From Balanoglossus misakiensis (Eukaryota; Hemichordata), in NCBI GenBank assembly GCA_040954595.2, contig CM082592.2, positions 2,852,001 through 2,916,000 on the forward strand: 64,000 nt of DNA. Reading direction: 5' to 3'. This document shows, piece after piece, positions 11,301 to 22,206 of this stretch (its first letter is position 1; each line of letters begins with the position of its first letter). Below the pieces are notes generated by a model that saw only the letters and a list, made by a program, of their open reading frames with translations, did not search any database and had not been told where the DNA came from. A program made the translations under genes and the position numbers.

Positions 11301-14300
11301 CCGATATATGAACTCATACTCAGACAGATTTAGTTTGATCACAAAATGTAGTTGTTTCAATTATTTTTCTGGAGCCCAACAAAGCCATTTCTCAAAGGCC
11401 TTACCATATGAAACAAAATGCATGGAAAATATCACTATTATTGGCTGAAATGTAAAGTGACTTACCTTAGCATTATGGCCTTTACCATGGATATGTGGAA
11501 TAACTCCATATATGGCCTGTATAGTCATTAATGCTTTGGCAACATAATACATACTTGTCTTGTCATTGTAAAGAAAACACTCCTGTGAAGAACATTGGGA
11601 GTAACAAAAGAAGAATTAATGACATCAATTTTTCCCCATTGGCAATCACAATTTATCAATCATCGAAACCAATCTTTGGCATTAGAAAGTCATCAAACAA
11701 AAGACATATGAACAAGATACTTTCAGAAATAATCTTTTGAAGTACATACCTTAAATGAGTTTTCCATTTCCATTGACATCAGATCATTATCAAATGGTAA
11801 TATGTCTAATGCATATTCATCAATATTTGAAAAGTTTCCATATACCCCAAGTTCCTAAAAGCAATACAATCACCACCACCATAACCAAAATTAGTTTGGC
11901 AAAAATGAGGGTGAAACAATAAACAACTTAATTAGCAGTGAACAATTTTGGGGGCATTTTGCTGTAAAACACCTTCAAAATGACCTTGTGTGTTTATGTA
12001 GTGACTGATTTTATAGCCAAGGCCATAAAGATCAGAGGTACAAACCCAATTATGAGGGCATCGATTGTGACACAGTTTTCATCCAGTCTGAAAAACTTGC
12101 CTAATTCTCAATTGACACAAAACATCCACATTATTTCGAGCCAACCCAGACATTGTTAAAATCAAAATTGCTAGAAATATGCACAAAGAGAACACACATA
12201 CATTACAAGTTTGCCGCGCTTTACAGCCAAGTGTACAGGTCAATTTTTTTTCACTTCAATCATTCTTCATGTCTAAAACCACTGGCGTGGTTTCACAAAA
12301 AAAATAATAAAAATGGCTTAATTTACCGTTTGCTGTGGACAAAGAGAGAAACACATACCTTTAGCCGTTTTTCACACAGCAAGCTTTTCCGTGGCACAAA
12401 AAAGATGTGGTATTCTTTCCGATATCCCCCGAGTTGTTCTTCTTTGTGGACATTTTGCGCAACAAAATCCATCAGTTGTAGTTTAGGTCTTGTTATGAAA
12501 ATAATATTCCTGACATTGCTGGGTGGTAGCCTGCCAGCCCTCAATGGAAACATTTTATCTACTTCATGTTCCTGTAAACAATGATTGATAGCGGATTGGG
12601 AGCCTTAAATATTTTCATATTTTTGATCAAATTCCCTGTGAATTTGGTATCCATGACAATGAACTCAACTCAACTCCAGGAAAGAGTATCTGACTCATTC
12701 ATACTTCCCTTACCAGTTTCAAAATTTGAAGCAAGTCATTCTTTTTACACATTAAAAAGACTGCAAACACAATAAAACTTCTTAGCAAATTTTCATAAAA
12801 TTTTGAATTTTGCATGACTAAAACTGTTCGCCATTCTCTATTACAAAAGTCCCTCTCTTCATCACACCCATTGACATTAATCCCTGGTACATTCATTCCA
12901 ATTTTTTTCTAAAAAAATAAACAGACTTCATTTCATAGTCAACTTGCAGCTCACGTAAAAAGTCCAATATTTATCATCACTTGACTGCATCACCCCCAAT
13001 TCCCTCTTTAGAGGTCCAACCTTACATATCCATAATGCTAAGTGCCATACCTGTTTAGAGTGTCAAGTCACTGAAAATACATATGTGCCATTTTTCTTTT
13101 TAAACGTATGTTGACTGTCTTGGCATGGCTCTCATACGTACTTAGACACACTTGGCAGTCTGAGCCCCCCGTAAACTGTACCAAATGTTAATCTCACTGG
13201 TTTGCACTGTATTGATCTGAGGGTCTTGTATAGGCCCTACTGATTAACATGCACTTGGCAGTCTAACAGACCTGGGAGCCAGGATTCTAGGCACCCTGGA
13301 AATCAAACCAGTTTCAAACTTTCAACCTACTTGGCAGCGTTAGGGTTAAATCATAGAAAACAATGAGTTTGGACTGAACCATAGTAGTGAAAGGGTTAAA
13401 ACTACACCAAGGCAAATGAAAACTTTATCCTTATTTTTTAAAAAAAAACTCTATAAAATGTCAATCAGACAAATATGTACTTACTTTCAAAAGAGAGTAC
13501 TCTGCTATGAGTCCAAAGGGTCCAGTCAACTGCTCATCCCAAACCACCGCCTATGAGTAAAGAAACAAAATAGCGTCAAGGACACTGTGGTCCCATTTGA
13601 GGACATAGCAACATAGCAATAAGCATATCTGCTCTGGATGCCAAGATATGGTAAAGTAGGTCAAAGGTCACCTGAGGTCATGCAAAATTTGGGCAAGAAA
13701 TTTTGACCCTATACTGGTCCGTGTTCAACAAAAACCAAACCTATAGCCTTATTGGTTACCCTGGAATTAGGTATGCACATAATTAATGAGATATGCAGGT
13801 GTCACAGGTGACCCCCAATTTTGGCTTTTCAATTTTAGTGCCAATCCTCCAAACGCCAAGTCTGTACCTGCTCTGGATGCCAAGATATGGAAAAGTAGGT
13901 CAAAGGTCACCTGAGGTCATGCAAAATTTGGGCAAGAAATTTTGACCCTATACTGGTCCATGTTCAACAAAAACCAAACCTATAGCCCTATTGGTTAGCC
14001 TGGAATTAGGTATGCACATAATTAATGAGACATGCAGGTGTCACAGGTGACCCCCAATTTCGGCTTTTCAATTTTAGTGCCAATCCTCCAAACGCCAAGT
14101 CTGTACCTGCTCTGGATGCCAAGATATGGTAAAGTAGGTCAAAGGTCACCTAAGGTCATGCAAAATTTGGGCAAGAAATTTTTACCCTATACTGGTCCAT
14201 GTTCAACAAAAACCAAACCTATAGCCCTATTGGTTAGCCTGGAATTAGGTATGCACATAATTAATGAGATATTCAGGAGTCACAGGTGACCCATATTTTG

Positions 14301-17300
14301 GCTTTTCAATTTTAGTCCCAACCCTCCAAACGCCAAGTCTGTACCTGCTGTGGATGCCCAGATATAGGAAAGTAGGTCAAAGGTCACCTGAGGTCACCCA
14401 AAATTTGGGCAAGAAATTTTGACCCTATACTGGTCCATGTCCCACAAGAACGAAACCTCTAGCCCTATTAGTTAGCCCGGAATTAGGTATGCACATAATT
14501 AATGTGTTAAGCAGGTGTTACAGGTGAGCCCAAAATTTTGCCTTTTATTTTGGCCCCATTGTGCTCACTGACCAATAGACAGTCACTGTACAGGACTATT
14601 GCACAGATCAGAATTCCACAATAAGACGTGGACATAGCTTAACCATAGAGGTATAAGTAAAGGTATAAATTTAATAAAAAGACTAAAAAATTCATAAAAA
14701 ATAAAACATCCACAATATCAACTGAACACTTACAGGTCGGTGTGAGGTTGACATATGGTACATGCATACCAATTTCCAAAGCAATCTGACCAGTAATTGT
14801 TGACTTACAGAGTTTTGATAAATTTCACATTTTACAAGCTAATTTGCATATTTTTGGGCCTGGCAACTTCGTTTGGACAAACTCCCATCTACAGCCCAGC
14901 CTGCACCTACACACCAAATATTGAGGTGATACGCGCAGCGGTTTTCAAGTTTTTGATGTGGACGGACATACAGACATACATCCATCCATCCATACATACA
15001 CACAGACGCAACCCATCCCATAAGGTCCCATGGTATATAGGCCTATACCAATGGGACCTAACAAGGCAAGGTTGACATAGGCCTAATGTAGCCCTGCGCA
15101 CAGCAGGTCTGTGTTCCTGTACACAGTCTGATTTCAGGGTACCTAATTTACATGCATTTGCATAAAATCATTTCAAATGAACAGCGCCCCCGTGCTTAAG
15201 TATGTGTCCGTTAGGATTTTTTCCCGAGGTACCGATAATCTCACTTTTCCAGCTTAATACTGCGTTAGAAGAATTATTCTCATCCCGAAACTGACGTATA
15301 CCCGGTAAGTTGCTGTTTCTATCATATTTCACGCCATTGTTAGTCCAAAGAATTAGGTTATACGCGTTTCGAGTGGTGTGCCCGTACGGACTTTCACGAT
15401 TTTTCCGTGATTTTCAACACTGCCCCGCGTCTAAGTGCCGGTTTTTAAAAATCGAAAATTGACATAAATCGTTGAGTTGATTATTGTTTTATCGAAATTT
15501 GCGTATTTTTAGTCTGCTCAAGGTCCGGAAAAATTGCGAACGCCTGTTTACTGAGTGTGTGTATGTACCGTGTTCTAACATGGCGGCGTAAGGAATCCAT
15601 ACCCGGAAGTAGCGAATGCGCGACTGTGGCAAGCTATTTTAGATCATTATGTCCCGGTCCAATTTCGTAATTTTCTTGCTGAGAGCTCTGATTGGACGTG
15701 ATTTTTGGCGCAATGATGGGACAGTAGGTGTCCAGACGTCACCGTAGACCTTATAGGGACAAAGTCTCTCTCTAGCTGCCTTTTTTTCCATTAATTATAT
15801 TTGATACAAGACACCGTTTGTTATTCTACATGTGGATATATAGTGAATCAACGTTCAACCACACACAACTTCCATCCCTCTTATAGACAGGAGAGTGAAA
15901 AAACTCCCCAAAATGAATAATCGTTCTTTACCATTTATTCATTTTGGGCGAGTTTTTACTCTCATATCTTACAAGTGGGATGGAAGTTGTGTGTGGTCGA
16001 ATGTAGATTTACTATATATCCACATGTACATTAACATAAACAGTGTCTTGTATCAAACATAACTAGTGGGAAAAGGGCAGTGAGAGAGACTTTGTCCCTT
16101 TAAGTAAGCGCGCCTGAGGGAAAGTTTCCCCGGCACCATCATTCCTTGCTTGGCGTGCACTGTTGCAGCAGTGTCGTGTGTGTGTGGAAGCCGGAGCAAG
16201 TGTTTCTCAAATCTCTTGTTGAGACCTTCACCAATAATTATCGTACGCCTTACAGTTTGTTTCTTTGTCTTTCAGGAGACAACGAAGAAAGAAGTGCGTC
16301 TGTGCTGATCGATCGGTGTTTTACTGCCTGTAGTGTGGTTGGTGGCCAGTTCCCACACTTTTTTGCATTCAGGAGTTTCCTTTATTAATCTTGCTTTCCT
16401 CAGTTGTTACCTTTTATATATTATATTGTATTTATTTGACAATAAAATTTAAAAAGGTAAATTTCATTAACTGTTATTGTTTGAGTATTACTGAACAGGC
16501 ATTTTCCAGTCTGTGTAGGAGTAGTCTGTGTGGTTTTAGTTTGACTGACAATTGTCTAGTCTGCACTGTGCAGAGTTTTTGTGAACTGATATTTAGTCTA
16601 GTCTTTGCAGGGTGTGTGTGTGTGAACTGGCATTTGTATGGGCTGTCTGTGCAGAGTGACAGTGAAAGGCTTTTGTCCAGTCTGGGCATAGTAACTGATT
16701 GGGCATTTATCAGTCTGTCTATGCAAGTCATATTTTTCTATAGTCATTTTCAGTCTTTTAACTGCAACATACTTTGTCTTTGTGAAGCTTTTCATAATGG
16801 TGAGAAAGGGGTCGTTTGTGTTTTCCTCCAAGAGTAGAGATAGTTTGCTGGTTTTAAATAGACTGCTGAGGTCTATGGCAAATGCCACGGATGGAAGGAA
16901 TAACATTCTAAACTCCATAAAGACCACTATACACAAACTGTGAAAACACTAGAAGTGGTAAAAACACCAGTAGAAGTTATATTGACAGAGTAAGTGAAGA
17001 TGATTCAATTCTAGAAATGATTATGAATGAAGAAATGGTGGATACTTTTGAAACGTTTGACATACTAGAGATAGAAGAGGTAGAACAGGAATACCAATTA
17101 CCTGAGGAAGATTTACAAGAGAGTACAACAAATGCATATGAAAATGATACAAATAATTACAGTGATTATTCAGATATGGAGTTACATGTAGAAAACTAAA
17201 TGTAGAATTATAAGGCTGGCAATAATTTTATTGATTGAAAAAAATATACATAAAATTCTTAAATTAGAAATAATCAAAAAGAAAAAAAAAATGTTTTTAA

Positions 17301-18312
17301 AAATTGCCAAATTACCAATCAATGTCAGAAAAAGGAGAGTTGGACCAGTGTAGTCTGTTGTAGTACACCATGATTTCATTGTCAGATTAACCTCACAGTC
17401 ACCACTATGCATACTATGTACATACTGTCTATGCAGACCGCCACTTATCCGGGTTAATCTCTAAAACACATGAATATCCATTGTCAAAACCTAGGCTGTT
17501 ATCGAGCATTGATTGTCTCATAACTCATCTGCAATGTTATGTTCAGTGTAAAGTCCCGGCAGACTGCCGGGGACTGTGATTTGATCTGCCGAGTTTCCGT
17601 GTTACGCAATCGAAACACCCTTACGGAGGTCCTATACATATAGTATGTTGCTTGAGAGGTCACATTCAACACTGCCCCGCGTCAAAGTGCTTCACCGTAG
17701 GCAAACCAAACTTGGCACAGTTATAGCTAATATATAGACCCTGTGAAAAACCGTATTTACGCTTCTGCTCAAGACCCTCTAATTTTTGTATCGCTTCTCA
17801 AAAATTAGCATTCACATTCATAACATCGTACGATCGAGTCACTGCCACATCGCCAGTATGCAGGGTTTCAAAATAATTTATTACAGCTAAAACGAGCGTC
17901 ATAAAGCGTAAGACAACATCCTTTTAGACAATAATTGATGGAAAACGAACCTTGTCATCCAAAATTAAAGCGTGTACACCTCTTTTCATGCCAGCATGCA
18001 GGTTTCAAGTTTTCGGTAGGCCGCCATATTGGATAGAAGTGAAAACGAGGCTCTCTGTTGTAAGATTTTGGCGAATTTCAATAGGCTGAGATCAGACTGT
18101 ACACAGGGCCTAATGATGTACAACAACAAACGCACATTTCATCTGTATACGCGTACACCGTACTCAAACTGGGCAACTGAGGGTACTGTGCCTTTTATAT
18201 ACTGACTCACCTTACTACCGATGCATTTGTCGAGGCATTCAAGAAGTTCCCTCCTTTCCGATTCTCTTAAAACTGCGAGGTTTATCCGCCCACTGCTGAG
18301 GTGAGCTGCCAT
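5364..18312 (-). CDS. VPS33A: Vacuolar protein sorting-associated protein 33A (SM protein of HOPS/CORVET), complete
   Basis: VPS33A is the Sec1/Munc18-family subunit of HOPS and CORVET; it binds VPS16 and templates SNARE assembly in endosome-lysosome and autophagosome fusion. Exons in gene order: 18312-18211, 13550-13485, 12571-12359, 11854-11750, 11582-11466, 11245-11071, 10231-10041, 9650-9560, 9228-9154, 8603-8524, 7862-7776, 7423-7292, 6685-6517, 6119-6003, 5491-5364. They total 1848 bp, 615 residues plus stop; human has 596. Seen: start [28 protein letters not shown] at residues 232-241, then [45 protein letters not shown] in exon 10; [26 protein letters not shown]; and [12 protein letters not shown] near the end. 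For exon 13 the phase requires donor GTAGGT, not the GTACTT four bases further on. The tail after TTKIING is longer than in human. Intron 1 (4.66 kb) is full of repeats. Confidence 0.97.
5668..5878. mobile_element. TACTG(T)AAAA-ended element, family C, copy 1
   Basis: Begins TACTGAAAAACAGG and ends TTTACAGTA, with the shared internal blocks TTTTCGCGATATC, ATTAATTTTCGCG and CATTTTTA.GCGACTT. Related copies: 9822-9990, 36350-36480 (right side decayed), 60306-60517 (reversed). It lies in the last VPS33A intron. Confidence 0.7.
7531..7562. repeat. Poly-C tract
   Basis: Two near-continuous C runs interrupted by TCTCG, in VPS33A intron 11. Homopolymer length is unreliable in assemblies. Confidence 0.85.
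8729..9054. mobile_element. Fold-back (palindromic) element, family E, full copy 1
   Basis: TTAAAGGGACAAAGTC at the left and its reverse complement at the right. Both ~150-bp arms carry the same blocks (AAGACACCGTTTATG, GTTATTCTACATG, CACACAACTTCCATCCC, CAAAATGAATAA) in opposite orientation, so the whole element can fold on itself. It lies in VPS33A intron 9. Other copies: 15751-16103, 34765-34917 (half), 39576-39914, 59748-59978 (half). Confidence 0.88.
9690..9780. repeat. (ATTGT/ATTGC)n pentanucleotide microsatellite
   Basis: About 18 units, first ATTGC then ATTGT, in VPS33A intron 7. Confidence 0.95.
9822..9990. mobile_element. TACTGTAAAAC-ended element, family C, copy 2
   Basis: Begins TACTGTAAAACCGG and ends TTTTAAAGTA. 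It has the GCGATACTGAAAGAG and ATTAATTTTCGCG blocks shared with the other family C copies. It sits directly after the pentanucleotide microsatellite in VPS33A intron 7. Confidence 0.7.
10331..10672. mobile_element. TTAAAGCTCC element, family D, copy 1
   Basis: Begins TTAAAGCTCCATTACTG and ends near GTTACAGCTAATGTCCC. The interior (GTATAGCCAGTATTGTTATT, TTGAATTTAAGTCCGGACT) matches 28623-28934 and 27655-28005. It overlaps the exon 7 / intron 6 side of VPS33A, entirely in the intron. Confidence 0.7.
10933..10992. repeat. Homopolymer palindrome C(n)A(n)-T(n)G(n)
   Basis: AGCT followed by a C run, an A run, a TCATG loop, a T run, a G run and CT. The two halves are complementary and form a nearly perfect ~27-bp hairpin in VPS33A intron 6. 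Exact run lengths may be assembly-dependent. Confidence 0.85.
12990..13399. mobile_element. Small TTAACCCTTTC element (family G), split by a family B insertion
   Basis: Left fragment 12990-13027 (CACCCCCAATTCCCTC, TTTAGAGGTCCAAC) and right fragment 13350-13399 (CATAGAAAACAATGAG, TTTGGACTGAACCATAG, GTGAAAGGGTTAA) line up with the uninterrupted copy at 49497-49576. The intervening 13028-13349 is a family B element. It lies in VPS33A intron 2. Confidence 0.75.
13028..13349. mobile_element. TTAACCCTAA inverted-repeat element, family B, copy 2
   Basis: Same interior and orientation as 1346-1662 (CTTGGCAGTCTGAGCC, GGTCTTGTATAGGCCC, GGAGCCAGGATTCTAGG). The right end TAGGGTTAA is intact; the left end is degraded. 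It is nested inside the family G element. Confidence 0.85.
13614..14560. repeat. 239-bp tandem repeat, about four units
   Basis: The marker GCT(C/G)TGGATGCC begins at 13631, 13870, 14109 and 14347, a period of 239, 239 and 238 bp. Every unit contains GGTCAAAGGTCACCT, TTTGACCCTATACTGGTCC-like and GTATGCACATAATTAATG blocks. Units 1-3 are very similar; unit 4 is more diverged and grades into unique sequence near 14560. It lies in VPS33A intron 1, just upstream of exon 2. Confidence 0.93.
15751..16103. mobile_element. Fold-back element, family E, full copy 2
   Basis: Left end TTATAGGGACAAAG, right end TTTGTCCCTTTAA, with both palindromic arms present. It lies in VPS33A intron 1. Confidence 0.87.
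16797..17199 (+). pseudogene. Unrecognised coding-like segment with one frame change, inside VPS33A intron 1
   Basis: A 48-codon frame from ATG 16797 ([18 protein letters not shown], then [15 protein letters not shown]) stops at 16941-16943. The +1-shifted frame is open from 16921 to 17199 and continues as a very acidic tail ([34 protein letters not shown]). The composition looks more like protein than chance and runs opposite to VPS33A. It could be a decayed element or nested gene, a spliced small gene, or coincidence. I recognise no family. Confidence 0.25.
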
Positions 18313-21300
18313 TTTGAAAATGGCTCCCTATGTTAGTTAAAATTGGCAAGGACGGTAAAAGTACTGTCGCCTAGGTATGCCGCTTCACCACATTCTCCGT
18401 GACAAACTTGAACAGTGTCATAGGTGTTACAGGTGTATAACATGTTCGGGAAAGTAGCTGCAATAAGAGACAAACCATTTTGATATTTCGAGGGGTGGGG
18501 TAAGTGTGTAAGGAAGCAATTGTCGGACCAATAATGCCAGGCCCATAAATGTGGTCAAACACCTATGGCAATTACAACCTCGGCAATTACCAACCTTGCA
18601 TTACTACACAGATCAACTTTCAGTACATGTGAATCTGACAACACCCATCCACTACTGTACGACAATAAACAAAAAGAACCACGGCAGACTGGGGCTACAG
18701 ATTAGTCGTAGCAACGAGATGCAGGCTTTCCTTTTTAACTTTTGCTGCTATTTTTTCATCATTTTGTTTTCTTGTGTGTCAGTTTCAGTCATATAATACA
18801 AGAGTTTAAAATGCCCCTTTAATAAGTTAACTTCTTTCATCTTATCATATGTTCTATATCCAGCCGGATATTTTGTTCTGAGATTGGCTTACAATTGCGC
18901 AGGAGGATATTATTTGTTGTGTTGTTTGTAAACAATTGTGTAGGAGTTGTGTTGACCCTTTGCCTGAGCTGGCCACAATGTGGGACAAACGCAAATGACG
19001 CCCGGAACGTGTGGTTGCCATGAGTGCAATCTGTAATCCGCCTCAAATTTTACAGGATGGATTTGTCCCACCCCTCACTCTAGATCCTACACTACGAGCC
19101 GCCGGCCAGGAGTGGGAGAATACAAAGGTCGAGTAGTGTGCTGTTTTACTGAATGAACAACGATGCAATTATTCAAGTTCTCACAACCCCCAGAGAAAAA
19201 ACTCAATGGCAATGTCCCATGCGCAAACTGTCTAGAAAATATTTTGGATTTAAGAAATGACTGCTGTTTTAGAAGGACAAGAAAAATTGTCTTTAAACAC
19301 GTTCCGAAGTAATATCGGAATTCCACAGTGCGAAAATAATACGTTCCCTATTTGAAAACATTTAGTATTTGTGAAGGAAGAGGTAACTTTATAAATGCGA
19401 CATTAGATTTTTGTTTATAACCCTATAATTTGCGCCAGATAGTTTGCAAAAGTGTGTGATCAGTATAAAATTCCGCTGACTTTTTTTGGAGGAAAAAATC
19501 TGAGAAAATAACAGCTGAACTTTTCCTTCGAACAAATAAGTTCAGCTGTTTTTTTTTTCCCAGAGAAAACATGAAAATTTCCAGGAATGACTGTTTTTGG
19601 GTGTGAATGAATTTCAAAGACAAATTATGATACAGTTGCATCAGGGTGATGGCGACACTTAACAATTATGTCTGTTGAAGAAAAATCGGAAAATTTATCC
19701 GAAATTAGTTCGGAATGTATTTTAGGTGTATAACTCCACAATGAAGTTTTCATCAAGACCACTTTGCAAAAGTCCTTCATTTCCGCCGTCACATTCTTAC
19801 ATTTTGTTTTGATTCGATAATGAGAAAATTTGTTGAAACAGTAAGCTTACTCGCTTGATATGATCGGCTGCAATTTACGGATTGCGAAGATCCGTGTATG
19901 GAATTTACACTCGGAATGACTAAACACAAATATGACAATCATCTCATAGTGATGTCATTTTGACGTCATTATTAGGATGCCTAGATTCTGTGGAATTCAT
20001 CTCCATGACACTTGTTAGTTCCGTATCCACGGGGCTTGGCTACAATACACGGAAAGAGGAGACTGAAGATGACAAGATGAGATAAAAAAGGAACCACCCA
20101 CAACCGACCAGCGCCTTCAACTATGTGTACTCACTGGAAATTAAATACGTTTCAATCGCTTGTGTAATATTACTTTAAATACAAAGCGGTATATATGTGA
20201 ATGGAATAATACTTTCATTATTCGGATGAAGTCACTCTATATACACTGCTATTTCAAAGTTTGAACTATAAATCGGAAAGTTAGCAATGAGATTTTAAGA
20301 TAATCTTACCTCAGTTATAATTAGTATAACTATAAGTATTGCTTCACGTGACATTGGCAGCTGTCGTCATCGCAATTAATGAAAAGTTTGAGACAAAAAT
20401 CACAACTTAGTTGAAAGTCCTTCACAATTCATGATATTGTCAAGACAGACCAATTACATGTAAATAGTTTTTCATGTACAGAAAATTCTGTTTTACATCA
20501 CGCTTTGTCGTCAAATTCACTTATATATCCCGATTTTATTTTAAAATTCATGTAGTCTACGCCTTGTTTTCTTTAATTTTAAAAGTATGACATGATGCAA
20601 ATCTTGACGTCATTTCCATTCAAAGATAACTTCTTATCTGCATGTTCAGGCACGATCGCAAAGTATCAAATACGATAGCGACCGCACCCAATACAAAGTA
20701 TTTGGACAGAATGTGCAATATGTTCACATAAGTCTCAGTAACCAGGGACAACGGATCGCTCTAGAATAACGTCTTGTGTGCCAATTAGTCGTGCAAGCCT
20801 GTGACACCTGCAAACATCTCGTTGTCAAGGCAACACATAGTGAGGGAAACAGTTTTATACACGACTTTAAATAGTCGCAGGTACTCATCCAAGCTTACTT
20901 TTCTCAGACGCCTTGCAAGGGAGAGTTGGGGGACCAACTATAACGCCGCAACATCGACGCACGGAGTAATCATCCTGACAGGTATGCTTTGATAGAGTAC
21001 GATTTTCTATCTTGGGATAAACTTGTTAAGTGAGTTGAACAATAGTCTAACAATGCATTGATAAGTCTTTATCATAAGTTATCGTTGTGGAGAAATTGCA
21101 ATCCAGGCGACAGAAAAAGTTACATGAGTGTCAACACAGTAAAAGCGAACTAGTTTCATATGATGTATGCCGCATGTAACTGGAAAAAATCAGTTGTTTA
21201 TACATACAAGTTAGGCGTAGTGTCTTTCAGGTGCAGTTCCAAGAACGGAAACGTTATATTGCAAAACGTTAATTGAAAAACTCAGCTAATTTAATGAAGA

Positions 21301-22206
21301 CAGTTAGATAAATGCATTTACATGTATATCCATTATACGTGTTGGAATAGCGAACAAAATATAACAAGGTCCGGTAGCAAAATGTACGCGATCACGGTCA
21401 AGTGCAATAGTTGACCGTGCACTGTGCACTTGTATTTTTATGTGTTGCAGATGCGACACAATGTAGGCCTTCAATGATTTGAACGTCTTCTTCACTCTGA
21501 TTGAGTCGAAAATTTAAGTGTATTTTGCTTTGAACTGTCTTTGTCCGATTCACCCATATTCATTTTACACTCTCCACACTTCAGAACATTCCTGAATTCT
21601 ATAATGCAGGAGTGAGCTCTTTGTTTCTGCGTGCAGCCTTGATAAACAGAGACCTACTGGGGGTTATTGCTTAAAATATAGTTTCACAACAATTGGTTAA
21701 TCATTACCCGTCCGAAAGAGTGATTTCAAATTACTATTAAGTGTGTTTATTTCTTAAACGAATGTAGACTATATGTTTCATCGAAGAACAGCTTTGAATA
21801 AATGTGCTTTCGGCCCTTTTCCTATTATGTACCTTTTATCTAAACTTTGGCAAGTAATACAATGTAAATATAAAATTGTCTTTTAAACGTTGGGCCTTAT
21901 GGAAAGATAAATTTGTACTTCTATGGATGACGAAGACAATGGTGTTATAGTTGCGAGCGACTAGCTCTGTCTGTACATACATAAAGTCACCTACTTGAAT
22001 CCTCTGCACAGCTAGCGGCAGAATTTCGTTATCGTTTGCGAACTACAAGTCAGACCTATGTTCATTGTTTTTCCATTGCCTTGGTCATCAGTCACAGAGG
22101 ACAGAAACGCCATCCATAAAAAATTCTAGTTCAGCAAGCAACCCAACATGTCCGCTATTCTCAACTGTAATGTTTTGAATGATTCCTTCGTAACCTTTTC
22201 TTTTAG
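18313..22206. other. Divergent intergenic region VPS33A / two-domain secreted protein
   Basis: Contains the VPS33A promoter and presumably the 5' untranslated exon(s) of the gene starting at 22207, because that ATG directly follows a splice acceptor (TTTCTTTTAG). A possible donor is CTGACAG|GTATGC near 20980; it is not proven. A 13-bp inverted repeat (AACAGCTGAACTT and complement) lies near 19510-19550. No convincing coding exon or mobile element was seen. Confidence 0.5.

Noticed and set aside
20801-20992. 64-codon + strand frame upstream of the two-domain protein gene
   Set aside because: It could overlap a 5' untranslated exon with a donor near 20980, but nothing supports translation.
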